A stretch of 32,196 nucleotides of DNA from Phycisphaerales bacterium (GTDB lineage Bacteria > Planctomycetota > Phycisphaerae > SM23-33), in the NCBI GenBank assembly GCA_003171235.1, contig PMYM01000203.1, forward strand, positions 7,880 through 40,075. Reading direction: 5' to 3'. Below are positions 13,570 to 21,747 of this stretch, one piece after another; position 1 is the first letter of the stretch; every line of letters starts with the position of its first letter. The notes beneath the pieces were generated by a model, which saw only the letters and a list, made by a program, of their open reading frames with translations, did no database searches and had not been told where the DNA came from. The position numbers and the translations under genes were made by a program.

Positions 13570-14490
13570 GTGCAAAAGATCACGGTCATCCTTGGCCCGA
13601 CCGCCTGCGGCAAGAGCGAGCTGGCGCTGGAGCTGGCCCGGCGGGCCGGCGGGCACATCGTCAGCGCCGACTCCATGCAGGTTTACCGGCGGATGGACAT
13701 CGGCACGGCCAAGCCTTCGCCGGCCATCCGGCAGGAAATTCCCCACCATTGCATCGACCTGGTCGAACCCAGCCAGAGCTTCAGCGTCGCCCAGTTCGTG
13801 GCCTGCGCCGATGCAGCCATCGCTAACATCGCCGCCGCCGGCAAGTGTGCCCTGGTGGTCGGCGGCACCGCCCTGTACCTCAAGTCCCTGGCTGAGGGAC
13901 TGTTCGAAGGGCCGTCGGCCGACCCCGAATTCCGCCGCCAACTGGCCGACCGCATCGGGCGCGAGGGCCTGCCCGCCCTGCACGCCGAACTGGCCGGCAT
14001 CGACCCCCAGGCCGCCGGGCGCATCCACCCCAACGACCAGAAACGAATCGTCCGCGCCCTGGAGGTTTACCGGCTCACCGGCCAGCCCATCAGCCAACTC
14101 CAGCAGCAGTGGGACCGCCCGGCCAAGCGGTACGACTGCCTGTACATCGGCCTGCGCCGCAGCCGCGATGACCTAAGTTCCCGCATCAACGCCCGCGTCA
14201 AGAGCATGATCCAAGAGGGCCTGCGGGATGAGGTGGCCGGCCTGCTGGCCGAACCGGCCGGGCTTTCGCCCCAGGCCGCCCAGGCCCTTGGCTACGCCGA
14301 GATGATCCGCCACCTGCGCGGCGAGCTTACCCTGGACGAGGCCGTCGAGCAGATCAAGATCAACACCCGCCAGTTCGCCAAGAGCCAGCGGACCTGGTTC
14401 CGCCGCTTCACCGACGTGCACTGGATCGACATGGAGCTCGACACGCCCATCTCCGCCGCCCTGGACCAGGCCTTGGCGGTGATGACCTAA
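13570..14490 (+). CDS. miaA: tRNA dimethylallyltransferase
   Basis: This enzyme transfers a dimethylallyl group to N6 of adenosine 37 in tRNAs reading U-starting codons. The 306 residues are full length: P-loop GPTACGKS (8-15), SADSMQVYRRMDIGTAKP, VVGGTALYLKSL, the RIVRALEVYRLTGQPIS segment and QFAKSQRTWFRRF near the C-terminus. The frame opens with GTG at 13570, giving the expected family N-terminus (V/M)QKITVILGPTACGKS; no good ribosome binding site is visible. It ends 42 bases from the stop of the convergent gluQ gene, another tRNA-modification gene. Confidence 0.94.
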   Translation: MQKITVILGPTACGKSELALELARRAGGHIVSADSMQVYRRMDIGTAKPSPAIRQEIPHHCIDLVEPSQSFSVAQFVACADAAIANIAAAGKCALVVGGTALYLKSLAEGLFEGPSADPEFRRQLADRIGREGLPALHAELAGIDPQAAGRIHPNDQKRIVRALEVYRLTGQPISQLQQQWDRPAKRYDCLYIGLRRSRDDLSSRINARVKSMIQEGLRDEVAGLLAEPAGLSPQAAQALGYAEMIRHLRGELTLDEAVEQIKINTRQFAKSQRTWFRRFTDVHWIDMELDTPISAALDQALAVMT

Positions 14491-14532
14491 GGCGGGTCCA
14501 TATCGTCAAGCGGATGGATGGAATTGCGGCGG

Positions 14533-15480
14533 TCACTGCCCCATCAGGAACTTCTCATCGGCCGGGAGGAAGGTGACCGGCTGGAGGGGGAGGAGCTGCA
14601 GGTCGAAGCGGCGGAGAAGCTCAGCCAGGTCGGCCTCCTGGCGGGTGGGCAAGAGGCCCGACCAGAAGCCGATCAGCCCCAGAACCTGCTGCGGCGTGGC
14701 CCCCAGCCGGCGATAGTGCGACAGGCGGGTGTCGCCGTGACGTTTGGCCAGCCGCCGGCCGTCGGGCCCGACCACCAGCGGCAGGTGCCAGTAGCGGACC
14801 GTCTCGCCCAGCCCCAGCAGGCGGCGGAGGTGGATCTGCCGGGCGGCTGACTCCAGCAGGTCCTCGCCGCGGACGATGCGGTCCACGCCGGCCTGGGCGT
14901 CATCCACCACCACGGCCAGTTGATACGCCGCCAGGCCGTCGCTCTTGAAGATGACGAAGTCGCCGCCGATGCGGCCCAGGTCGAATTCCCGCCGCCCGGC
15001 GAACTGGTCGTCCACGACGATTGTCTGGCCGTCGGTGCAGACCCGCCAGGCGATCGGCCTGCCGGTGGCGGCGGCCTGGTCGGCGGTGGCGAATCGCCCG
15101 CGGCAGGTTCCCGGATAGGCCGCTGCCGACTCATCGTCGTGGGGGGCGCTGCCGGCCTGCTGGGCGTCCTTTCGGCTGCAGACGCAGGGATAGGCCAGCC
15201 CCTTGGCCACCAGCGCCTCCAGCGCCTGGCGGTAAAAGTGCGCCCGCTGCGACTGGTACACCGCCGGCTGCTCCCACGTCAGCCCCAGCCAGGCCAACTC
15301 TTCCAGCATGTCCGCGGCCGAGCCGGGCTTGACGCGTGGGCCGTCCAGATCTTCCACGCGCAGCAGCATCCGCCAACCTTGCTGGCGGGCCAGCAGGTGG
15401 TTCAGCACGAAGGTGCGGGCGTTGCCCAGGTGCAGCGCCCCGGTGGGGGAGGGCGCCAGTCGCGTCAGGTGCTCTGTCAT
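14533..15480 (-). CDS. gluQ: Glutamyl-Q tRNA(Asp) synthetase
   Basis: This paralogue of glutamyl-tRNA synthetase lacks the anticodon-binding domain. It attaches glutamate to the queuosine base in tRNA(Asp). At 315 residues it has the short length expected. It carries the HIGH-type motif (LHLGNART), zinc ligands in YPCVCSRKD and YPGTCR, VRGEDLLESAARQ, and LAKRHGDTRLS in place of KMSKS. The start at 15480 (MTEHLTRLAPSPTG) is the usual one; an upstream ATG at 15507 would add nine residues and lies in a hairpin repeat. It is tail to tail with miaA. Confidence 0.9.
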   Translation of the reverse strand: MTEHLTRLAPSPTGALHLGNARTFVLNHLLARQQGWRMLLRVEDLDGPRVKPGSAADMLEELAWLGLTWEQPAVYQSQRAHFYRQALEALVAKGLAYPCVCSRKDAQQAGSAPHDDESAAAYPGTCRGRFATADQAAATGRPIAWRVCTDGQTIVVDDQFAGRREFDLGRIGGDFVIFKSDGLAAYQLAVVVDDAQAGVDRIVRGEDLLESAARQIHLRRLLGLGETVRYWHLPLVVGPDGRRLAKRHGDTRLSHYRRLGATPQQVLGLIGFWSGLLPTRQEADLAELLRRFDLQLLPLQPVTFLPADEKFLMGQ

Positions 15481-15504
15481 TGAGCCAAGTATAACGCAGT
15501 GTGG

Positions 15505-15533
15505 CATGGTCAGGCTCCATTCGCCTGACCATG
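15505..15533. repeat. REP-like hairpin, family 2 (CATGGTCA), copy 1
   Basis: CATGGTCAGGC (15505-15515) pairs perfectly with GCCTGACCATG (15523-15533) around TCCATTC. The stem matches those of the hairpins at 25502-25536 and 26260-26294, but this copy has a shorter, different loop. It lies just upstream of gluQ and downstream of the SUMF1-like gene. Confidence 0.7.
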
Positions 15534-15584
15534 TTTCGATGACGTGACGCGCCGGTTAGCCTGTCAAAGGCACGTTGCCCGGCG

Positions 15585-16844
15585 CTACTTGGCGGTCGCT
15601 GGGTTGCTGGTCGCAACTGGGGCCGAAGCGGCGCCGTCGGCTTCGACCACGATGCGGAACGTCACGCCGGGGTCGGGATCGCTGTTGATGAATTCAAACT
15701 CGCCGATGGCATAGCGCGGATTTGATCGCCCCATGCCCATGTGCTGGTGTTTCTTGGCCGGATCGCCGCCCGGCTTGTCTTCAGCCGGCATGGCTTGCGG
15801 GTCGGTGGCGTCCTTGATCGGCAGGGCAACCACCCTGGGGTTGTCGCTGAGTCGTTCCCAGAATCGGCTTTGCATGTCGTAGATGCCCCAGGCGTTGGCT
15901 CTGGCTGACTTGCCCGGGGCCGATGTGCGACTGCCCTGCTCCTTGTACTTTGCCGAGAACGGCGGGTTTGACGTGCCCACCCGGGCGGCGTACGCCCACT
16001 CGGCCGCCGTGGGCACGCGCACCTTCTGGCCGGTCTTTTCCGACAGCATTTGGCAGAACTTGTACATGTCCACGCAGGAGACGGTATGGATGGGCTGCTG
16101 CGGGCCGACATCCTGCTTGCAGGGGTTGTAGCCGGTTACCGCCTGGAAAGCCTCTTGAGCGACCTGGGTTTCGGAAAGGTAGTAGCCCTTGGTGAAAGTC
16201 ACCATGTGCGGGGGGTCTTCCTGCCAGTGCGGGGCCAGGTAAAACGGTTCGCCCATGAAGAACTTGCCCGGCGGGATGTAGATGCACTTGAGGGAGACGG
16301 CGTCGCTGATCTTGAGCACCAGCGGCGGCTTGTCCGGCACGACGAAAGGCTTATCCGGCGCCAGCATCTTGGCGGGATACTGGTAACTGGTATTAGGTTC
16401 GGCCTTGGTGACGTGGATCCACTTCTTGCCGTCCTTCTCTTCGAGCGTCCCGGTCAGGGAGTAGATCGACGTGCCGTAGCGGTTCTTGTTGTATAGTTCC
16501 GCCGCCGGCGGGCCGTCGATGAAGTACTTGAAGTTCTCGGTCCACAGGTCCATCAGCTTGCGGGCCGCGTCGCCGTCCAGTCCCTTGTCGGGGTAGTTCT
16601 CGGCCAGCAGGGCGTCCACCTTGGCCTTGACGGCCGGGGGGCCGTCCAGGACGTAGACGAAGGGGACCGTGTCCTTGAACGTGCCGGAAATATGGAAGTC
16701 GTTCAGCACGTTGCCGATGAGCGTGACCTCTCCAGCCTGCGACGCGGCGGGGGCTGTGGTCGAGGCCGGCTGGCTTAAACTAGAGGAGCTTGACACGAGT
16801 ACGAGGAAACAAACGGACAAAGCGAAAATGATGCGGTTAGTCAT
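15585..16844 (-). CDS. Secreted SUMF1-like (formylglycine-generating enzyme family) protein
   Basis: The 419-residue protein has a Sec signal peptide (about 1-24: IIFALSVCFLVLVSSSSS), a Ser/Thr/Ala-rich stretch and an N-terminal domain of unknown function (about 40-180). From about 190 it has a SUMF1 domain: CIYIPPGKFFMGE, the WQEDPPHMVTFTKGYYLSET strand, VSCVDMYKFCQMLSEKTGQK, VRVPTAAEWAYAARVGT and ANAWGIYDM. The cysteine pair used by true formylglycine-generating enzymes is not evident in the C-terminal part, so it is probably not a sulfatase activator; many such proteins in planctomycetes are of unknown role. AAGGA lies about 10 bases before the ATG. Confidence 0.75.
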   Translation of the reverse strand: MTNRIIFALSVCFLVLVSSSSSLSQPASTTAPAASQAGEVTLIGNVLNDFHISGTFKDTVPFVYVLDGPPAVKAKVDALLAENYPDKGLDGDAARKLMDLWTENFKYFIDGPPAAELYNKNRYGTSIYSLTGTLEEKDGKKWIHVTKAEPNTSYQYPAKMLAPDKPFVVPDKPPLVLKISDAVSLKCIYIPPGKFFMGEPFYLAPHWQEDPPHMVTFTKGYYLSETQVAQEAFQAVTGYNPCKQDVGPQQPIHTVSCVDMYKFCQMLSEKTGQKVRVPTAAEWAYAARVGTSNPPFSAKYKEQGSRTSAPGKSARANAWGIYDMQSRFWERLSDNPRVVALPIKDATDPQAMPAEDKPGGDPAKKHQHMGMGRSNPRYAIGEFEFINSDPDPGVTFRIVVEADGAASAPVATSNPATAK

Positions 16845-17118
16845 GGTTGGAGGTCCTTATTCTTATGCCTTTACCACTTAGGTTAGCTGCAGAGCCTGGG
16901 AGTGTCGAGTATTTGACTTTCTTATCTCTTGCTGGCCTTGGCGCTGCTGTGTTTAACTCTTCCCGGACCTGCCTGGTTCCGGGCTTTGTTCTTGAATTGC
17001 CGCCGCGGATGTGGAGAAATACTCCGCGGCGCCGGTAGAGTTGTATAGGCCATCAAAGTGCGGAAGCGGGAAGAAGTTTGGAGAATATCGCGTTGCGTAC
17101 GGACGGCGCGGGTGAGAC

Positions 17119-17550
17119 ATGAAAATTGCCATTGGCAGCGATCACGCTGGATTTGAATACAAGGAGCGGATACGGGCCTACCTGGCCGAACACGGCCACG
17201 AGGTCAAGGATTTCGGCGCGTTTTCGGCCGAGCCGGTGGACTACCCGCTGTTCATCCGCCCGGTGGCCCTGGCGGTGGCGCGGGGTGAATACGAGCGGGG
17301 GATCATCCTGGGCGGCTCGGGCAACGGCGAGGCCATCGTGGCCAACCGCATTCGGGGCATCCGGGCCACGGTGTGCTGGGACGCGGTGTCGGCCCGGCTG
17401 GCGCGCGAGCACAACGACTCCAACATCCTGTCGCTGGGCCAGCGTATGATGTCCGCCAACACCGCCCTGGAGATAGTGGAGATCTGGCTGAGCACGCCTT
17501 TTGCCGGCGGGAGGCACGCCCGCCGCATCGCCCAGATCGATGACTTCTGA
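17119..17550 (+). CDS. rpiB: Ribose-5-phosphate isomerase B (RpiB/LacAB family)
   Basis: This enzyme interconverts ribose-5-phosphate and ribulose-5-phosphate in the pentose phosphate pathway. The 143 residues show GSDHAGFEYKE at the N-terminus and GGSGNGEAIVANRIRGIRA in the middle. CWDAVSARLAREHNDSNILS and LGQRM follow. The active-site loop has Glu (GGSGNGE) where the E. coli enzyme has Cys (CGTGIG). The Glu form is known from the mycobacterial enzyme, where Glu acts as the base. GGGTGA precedes the ATG closely. A CCGCGGA/TCCGCGG hairpin (17003-17029) lies in the spacer to the divergent SUMF1-like gene. Confidence 0.85.
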   Translation: MKIAIGSDHAGFEYKERIRAYLAEHGHEVKDFGAFSAEPVDYPLFIRPVALAVARGEYERGIILGGSGNGEAIVANRIRGIRATVCWDAVSARLAREHNDSNILSLGQRMMSANTALEIVEIWLSTPFAGGRHARRIAQIDDF

Positions 17551-17562
17551 AGAAAGACCTGA

Positions 17563-17709
17563 ACCACAAAGCTCACAAAGAGCACCAAGAAAGGTCGGTG
17601 AATCGGTTAATCAGTTAATCAGTGCGAGAACCAGATCGATTCCGAAAAGGTAAACCGATTTGCGGCTCAACCGATTAACCTGTTTAGCGTTCTTCGTGTT
17701 CTTGTGGCG
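17563..17709. repeat. Nested inverted repeat: CACAAAG outer arms, TTAATC inner arms
   Basis: The outer left arm (17563-17592) carries CCACAAAGCTCACAAAGAGC and ACCAAGAA. The outer right arm (17687-17709) carries GCGTTCTTCGTGTTCTTGTG, its approximate complement. Inside, GAATCGGTTAATCAGTTAATC (17601-17620, left arm starting at 17594) faces AACCGATTAAC (17669-17679), using the same units as the repeats near aroC. It fills the spacer between rpiB and the SDR gene. Confidence 0.75.
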
Positions 17710-17724
17710 AAAATCTTGTCTCCC

Positions 17725-18540
17725 ATGGAAAATGGAAAAACCGCAATCGTGACGGGCGCCTCCAGCGGCATCGGCATGGAGACGGCCTACGCCCTGGCCG
17801 GGCGCGGCTACCGGCTGGCGCTGGCGGCCAGGCGGGGCGACCGCCTGGAAGAGGTGGCCGGACGCTGCCGCGAGCGGGGCTCGCCCGAGGTCCTGGCCGT
17901 GCCCACGGACGTGGCCTTGGAAGAGCAGGTGGGGGCCCTTTTCGCCCGGGCGCTGGAGGCCTTCGGCCGGCTGGACGTGCTGGTCAACAACGCCGGCTAT
18001 GGGCTCTTCCAGCGCGTGCACGAGACCTCGACGGCGGAAATGCGGGCCATCTTCGAGACCAATTTTTTCGGCCTGTTTTTCGGCTGCCGCTGTGCGGCGC
18101 CGGTCATGATCCGCCAGAAGGGCGGGCACATCTTCAACGTTTCCAGCATCGTGGGCCGGCGGGGCACGCCTTTTCACGGGGCCTACTCGGCCACCAAGTT
18201 CGCCGTCATCGGCCTGACCGACACCCTGCGGGTGGAGCTGGCGCCGCATAACGTTCGCGTGACGGCGGTGCTGCCGGCTCTGACGGATACGGAATTCTTC
18301 GACCACAGCGTCAGGGGGCGGGGGGCCAGGCAGAGTTTCGCCAAGTTCAAGCGGCTCACGCCGGCCGATGTCGTGGGAAGGAAAATCGCCGCCGCCGTCG
18401 GCCGCAACCGCCCAAACATGACATTCACGCTGGGGGGAAAGTTGCTGGTGCTGATGTCGGCGCTGTCGCCCCGGCTGGTGGATTACGGCATGCGGCAGTA
18501 TTACGAAGACCTGCGCAAACGCCTGGGACTGTCGAGCTAG
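17725..18540 (+). CDS. Short-chain dehydrogenase/reductase
   Basis: This NAD(P)-dependent oxidoreductase of the classical SDR family has 271 residues. It has a TGASSGIG nucleotide-binding loop near the N-terminus, VNNAGYG, the catalytic Ser in NVSSIVG and YSATK with catalytic Tyr and Lys, then LRVELAPHNVRVTAVLPALT. An extra C-terminal tail of about 45 residues contains a hydrophobic stretch (LLVLMSALSPRLV), as in the DltE-like/sterol-type SDRs. I chose the ATG at 17725 (MENGKTAIVTG); GTG at 17704 is in frame but lies in the repeat. The stop shares bases with the stop of the convergent response regulator. The substrate is unknown. Confidence 0.85.
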   Translation: MENGKTAIVTGASSGIGMETAYALAGRGYRLALAARRGDRLEEVAGRCRERGSPEVLAVPTDVALEEQVGALFARALEAFGRLDVLVNNAGYGLFQRVHETSTAEMRAIFETNFFGLFFGCRCAAPVMIRQKGGHIFNVSSIVGRRGTPFHGAYSATKFAVIGLTDTLRVELAPHNVRVTAVLPALTDTEFFDHSVRGRGARQSFAKFKRLTPADVVGRKIAAAVGRNRPNMTFTLGGKLLVLMSALSPRLVDYGMRQYYEDLRKRLGLSS

Positions 18541-18947
18541 TTGGGGCTGGGCTGGAGGGCATAGGCGTGGATCTGGGCCACGATCCGCTGGAGTTCCACC
18601 AGGTCGGGGGTCTTGACGAAGAACAGGCAACGCTCCTTGCCCAGGCACAGGGCGGCGTCTTCCTTGGAGGTCGAACTGGTCAAGATGGCCACGGGCAGCT
18701 TCCGCAGACGCGGGTTGAGCGTCATTTCGACCAGCACTTCACGCCCGCTCTTGACCGGCAGGTTCAGATCCAGGATGACGATGTCGAAGGAATCAATCGC
18801 CTGGAGCAGCCGGTCGATGGCCGACTGTCCGTCCGGGGCCACCTGCATGCCCACTTCCACGCCCAGGCGCTCCAGGGCGATCTGCACCAGCAGCACGTCC
18901 CCGGGGTTGTCCTCGACCAGCAGCACTTTTATTTTCCTGTCGTCCAT
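18537..18947 (-). CDS. Single-domain response regulator, CheY/Rcp1 type
   Basis: This 136-residue receiver domain has no output domain. It carries VLLVEDNPGDVLL with the acidic pair, phosphoacceptor Asp60 in IVILDLNLPVKSG, and ILTSSTSKED. The NPGD motif and long alpha4 region are typical of the Rcp1-like regulators paired with phytochrome-type kinases. The usual Lys-Pro is KTP in FFVKTPD. It begins eight bases after the kinase stop, so the pair is one operon. Phosphate would pass from His652 of the kinase to this protein, and then to an unknown target. Confidence 0.88.
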   Translation of the reverse strand: MDDRKIKVLLVEDNPGDVLLVQIALERLGVEVGMQVAPDGQSAIDRLLQAIDSFDIVILDLNLPVKSGREVLVEMTLNPRLRKLPVAILTSSTSKEDAALCLGKERCLFFVKTPDLVELQRIVAQIHAYALQPSPN

Positions 18948-18955
18948 ACTGCCCT

Positions 18956-21544
18956 TCACTCGCTTTTGAGGGTGAACCGAAACGTGGTCCCCTCGCCCTT
19001 GGTTGACTCCAGCCATATTCGGCCTCCATGCCGTTCCACGATCTTCTTGCAGATGGCCAGTCCGATGCCGGTGCCGGGATAGCGGTCCCGGCTGTGCAAT
19101 CGCTGGAATATTTGGAATATCTTGCCGTGATGTTCGGGGTCGATGCCGATGCCGTTGTCGCGCACGGAGAATTCGCACTGGCCGTCGAATTCGCGATGCC
19201 CGATCTGGATCTCCACCGGGCGGTCGGCGTGGCGGAACTTGAGGGCGTTGCTCAGGAGGTTCTGAAACAACTGCGTCAACTGCACGGGGTCGGCCTGCAC
19301 CATCGGCAGGCTGTTCCAGGTGATTTTCGCCTGGGTTTCCTCCACCGGCAGCTTGAGATTGGCCAGCGCGGCTTGCAGGGCATTCTCCGACGAGACCGGC
19401 TGGAGGGTCTTGCCGGTCAGGGTGGTGCGCGAGTAGGCCAGCAGGTCCCGAACCAGTTGGCTCATGCGCTGGGCGCCTTCGACGGCGAAGCCGATGAACT
19501 CCTTGCCCTTGTCGTCGAATTTGTCCTGGTATTCGGAGGCCAGCAGTTGCACGAAGGCCGACACCATGCGCAGCGGCTCCTGCAGGTCGTGGCTGGCCAC
19601 GTAGGCGAACTGTTCCAGGTCCTTGTTGGAGCGGGCCAGGTCCACGGCGGTCTGCTCGGCGGCCTCTTTGGCTAAGCGGAGCTGGTCCTGGGCCTGCACG
19701 CGCTGGGTGACGTCTTCGGTGACCACCACGGCTCCCAGCAGTTGCCCGTCCTCGCCGTGGATGGGCAGGGCCTGGTTATGCAGGATTCTCTTTCCCCTGG
19801 CGGGGTTGTCGATCTCCACCGGTTCGTTCACGTACCAATAGCCGGTCTTGAGGGCCACCGCCAGGGCCCAATCCTCCGGCTGCACCGGCTGGCCGCTGGC
19901 CACCCATCTGCCCTTGTACTCGCCGTAGCGGTCCCTGGTCACGTGAGTGCTGATGCCCCAGATGCTCTGGACGGCGGGATTGGTGAAGACGATGGCGCCC
20001 TGGGCGTCGGCCAGGAAGATGGCCACCGGCAGGGCCTCCAGGATGGTCCGCAGCCGGCGCTCGCTATGCCGGAGGGCCTCCTCGGCCTGCTGGAACTGCT
20101 CGTTCTGGCTGGCCAGTTCCTCAGACTGTTGGGAAAGCTCCTCGTTCTGTTGTGACAGTTTCTCCGCCTGCTCGCGCAGGGTCTCTTCGGCCTGTTTCTG
20201 CGTGGTGATGTCGGTGCTGACCTCCAGGATGGCTGGCGGGCGCCCGGCTTCCCCGCGGCGCAGGGCGTACAGCAGGGAGATGGCCAGGTCGCTACCGTCC
20301 TGGCGGCGGCGCGTCACCTCGCCCTGCCAGTTTCCCTGCTCCAGCACGATTTGCCGGACCTGCTCAGCCGGCTGGGCGAAATGCGTCATTAGCACCTTGC
20401 CAACGTCCTGGCCCTCGGCCTGGGCGGCCTCAAACCCGTACAGCCGGCGGCAGCCTTCGCTCCAGCGGGTGATTCGGAACTGGGCGTCCAGGGCCAGCAG
20501 GTTGCCCTTGTCCAGCAAGGCCAGGTCCTGCTCCTGGGCGATGCTAAGGGCCTCGGCCCGGCGGGCGCGGGCCAGGCGTTCGGCCAGGAAGCTCAGGAAC
20601 AGGCCGGTGCCCACGAAAATGCCCACGGATATTTTATCGTTGAGGCCGGCGATGCCGAAACCTAACGGCTCGATGAACCAGTAATCCGCCGCCATCGCCG
20701 ACAACAGCGTCGCCAGGATGCCCGGCCCGGCGCCGGCCAGGCTGACCACCAGCAGGATGGCCGGATACCAGGTGATGAACAGCGGCATCGGGCCGAACTG
20801 GTTCACCAGCCACGTTCGCGAGGCCGTTGCCAGGGCGACCATGGCGACGGCAAAGGCATACCGGATAACCAGCCCCGGCCACGTCTTGGCGGCCTGCCCC
20901 TGGCCGGCGCCGTCCCCGGTCAGGCGCATCGTGCGGATGATCAGCACCGCCGCCGCCGACAGCACCGCCAAGGCCAGCACCGCCCCTAGACCCACGACCA
21001 GCACCGTGCTATGGGCGGCCTGGCTGGCGACTTGCTCTTGGGCAGCCAATTCCTGCTGCTCGCGGGCCCCCATCTGCTCCAGCACATAGCGAACGTCTTT
21101 CATTATCTGCTGGCCGGGGTCGGTCACGATGAGGGGCAAGGCCGCCTCCAGCCCATCCTGGCGACGGACCTGGATCGCCTTCTGGAGTTCATCCAGTTCT
21201 TGGCGGGAAAGTTCCTGCAACTGCTGCAGGCTCTGCAGTTGGGCCGGCTCGTCGCGGTTCAGGACTTTGAGCTTTTCCAGGCGGGAGTGAATCTGGCCGG
21301 GGGCGGCGTTATAGGATTCCAGGTAGCGCTGCTGGCCGGTCAGGACGAAGTCTTGCTGGCTGGCCTGGGCGCTCGTGAGCACCGAGAGCACGCGCTCGAG
21401 GTTATCCAGCACCCGGTAGGAGTGGGCGACCTGGCGGTCCTTATCCACCAGGTCCTGGATTCCCGTGTAAGAGCGGACGGCCACCGCGGCGGTGATCGCC
21501 AGGGCCAAGGCCAATGCGATTCCACTCTTCAGGCCCGACTTCAT
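18956..21544 (-). CDS. Sensor histidine kinase with CHASE3, DUF4118 and two PAS domains
   Basis: The 862 residues contain transmembrane helix 1 (about 8-24), a CHASE3-like helical sensor (25-178, with SAQASQQDFVLTGQQRYLES), and transmembrane helix 2 (179-204). A four-helix DUF4118/KdpD-like membrane block follows (222-325, with WYPAILLVVSLAGAGPGILA and ADYWFIEPL). Next are PAS 1 (335-450), a Gln/Glu-rich coiled coil (450-495) and PAS 2 (495-615). HisKA has His652 in FAYVASHDLQEPLRMVSAF, and HATPase_c has NLLSNALKFRH, DNGIGID and GTGIGLAICKKI. The HisKA type is that of phytochrome-like kinases. Its ATG overlaps the stop of a small upstream frame (ATGA). The signal is unknown. Confidence 0.92.
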   Translation of the reverse strand: MKSGLKSGIALALALAITAAVAVRSYTGIQDLVDKDRQVAHSYRVLDNLERVLSVLTSAQASQQDFVLTGQQRYLESYNAAPGQIHSRLEKLKVLNRDEPAQLQSLQQLQELSRQELDELQKAIQVRRQDGLEAALPLIVTDPGQQIMKDVRYVLEQMGAREQQELAAQEQVASQAAHSTVLVVGLGAVLALAVLSAAAVLIIRTMRLTGDGAGQGQAAKTWPGLVIRYAFAVAMVALATASRTWLVNQFGPMPLFITWYPAILLVVSLAGAGPGILATLLSAMAADYWFIEPLGFGIAGLNDKISVGIFVGTGLFLSFLAERLARARRAEALSIAQEQDLALLDKGNLLALDAQFRITRWSEGCRRLYGFEAAQAEGQDVGKVLMTHFAQPAEQVRQIVLEQGNWQGEVTRRRQDGSDLAISLLYALRRGEAGRPPAILEVSTDITTQKQAEETLREQAEKLSQQNEELSQQSEELASQNEQFQQAEEALRHSERRLRTILEALPVAIFLADAQGAIVFTNPAVQSIWGISTHVTRDRYGEYKGRWVASGQPVQPEDWALAVALKTGYWYVNEPVEIDNPARGKRILHNQALPIHGEDGQLLGAVVVTEDVTQRVQAQDQLRLAKEAAEQTAVDLARSNKDLEQFAYVASHDLQEPLRMVSAFVQLLASEYQDKFDDKGKEFIGFAVEGAQRMSQLVRDLLAYSRTTLTGKTLQPVSSENALQAALANLKLPVEETQAKITWNSLPMVQADPVQLTQLFQNLLSNALKFRHADRPVEIQIGHREFDGQCEFSVRDNGIGIDPEHHGKIFQIFQRLHSRDRYPGTGIGLAICKKIVERHGGRIWLESTKGEGTTFRFTLKSE

Positions 21545-21747
21545 GCACGGGTCTCCGGTGTCGGCCGGCGCGCCGACTCAAAGTTTGGGCCCAGGTCGCC
21601 CTCCTCACGCGGCGCCGGCACAGGCCCGCGCAGGTCCGCGGCATCTTTACGGGCGGGCCCTCCGCCTGGCCCTCCGCCCGCAGGCCCCGCGGGGCCAAGG
21701 CCCCGGCCGGTCGTGTCCACCTTCTTCAAGGCACGCGTCGTCGGCAT
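21541..21747 (-). CDS. Possible small Gly/Pro-rich protein upstream of the sensor kinase
   Basis: A 68-codon frame starts at ATG 21747 and ends in a TGA that overlaps the kinase ATG (ATGA), the arrangement of translationally coupled genes. The product is Gly/Pro/Ala-rich in the middle (GLGPAGPAGGGPGGG), with charged ends and no recognisable domain. CAGGAA lies about 10 bases before the ATG. The GC-rich centre (AGGCCCCGCGGGGCC) could equally be a non-coding hairpin. It may be a true small gene, a coupling frame, or chance. Confidence 0.25.
   Translation of the reverse strand: MPTTRALKKVDTTGRGLGPAGPAGGGPGGGPARKDAADLRGPVPAPREEGDLGPNFESARRPTPETRA

Noticed and set aside
15585-16844. Active formylglycine-generating (sulfatase-activating) enzyme
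   Set aside because: No sulfatase gene is nearby and the active-site cysteine pair is not evident, so only family membership is claimed.
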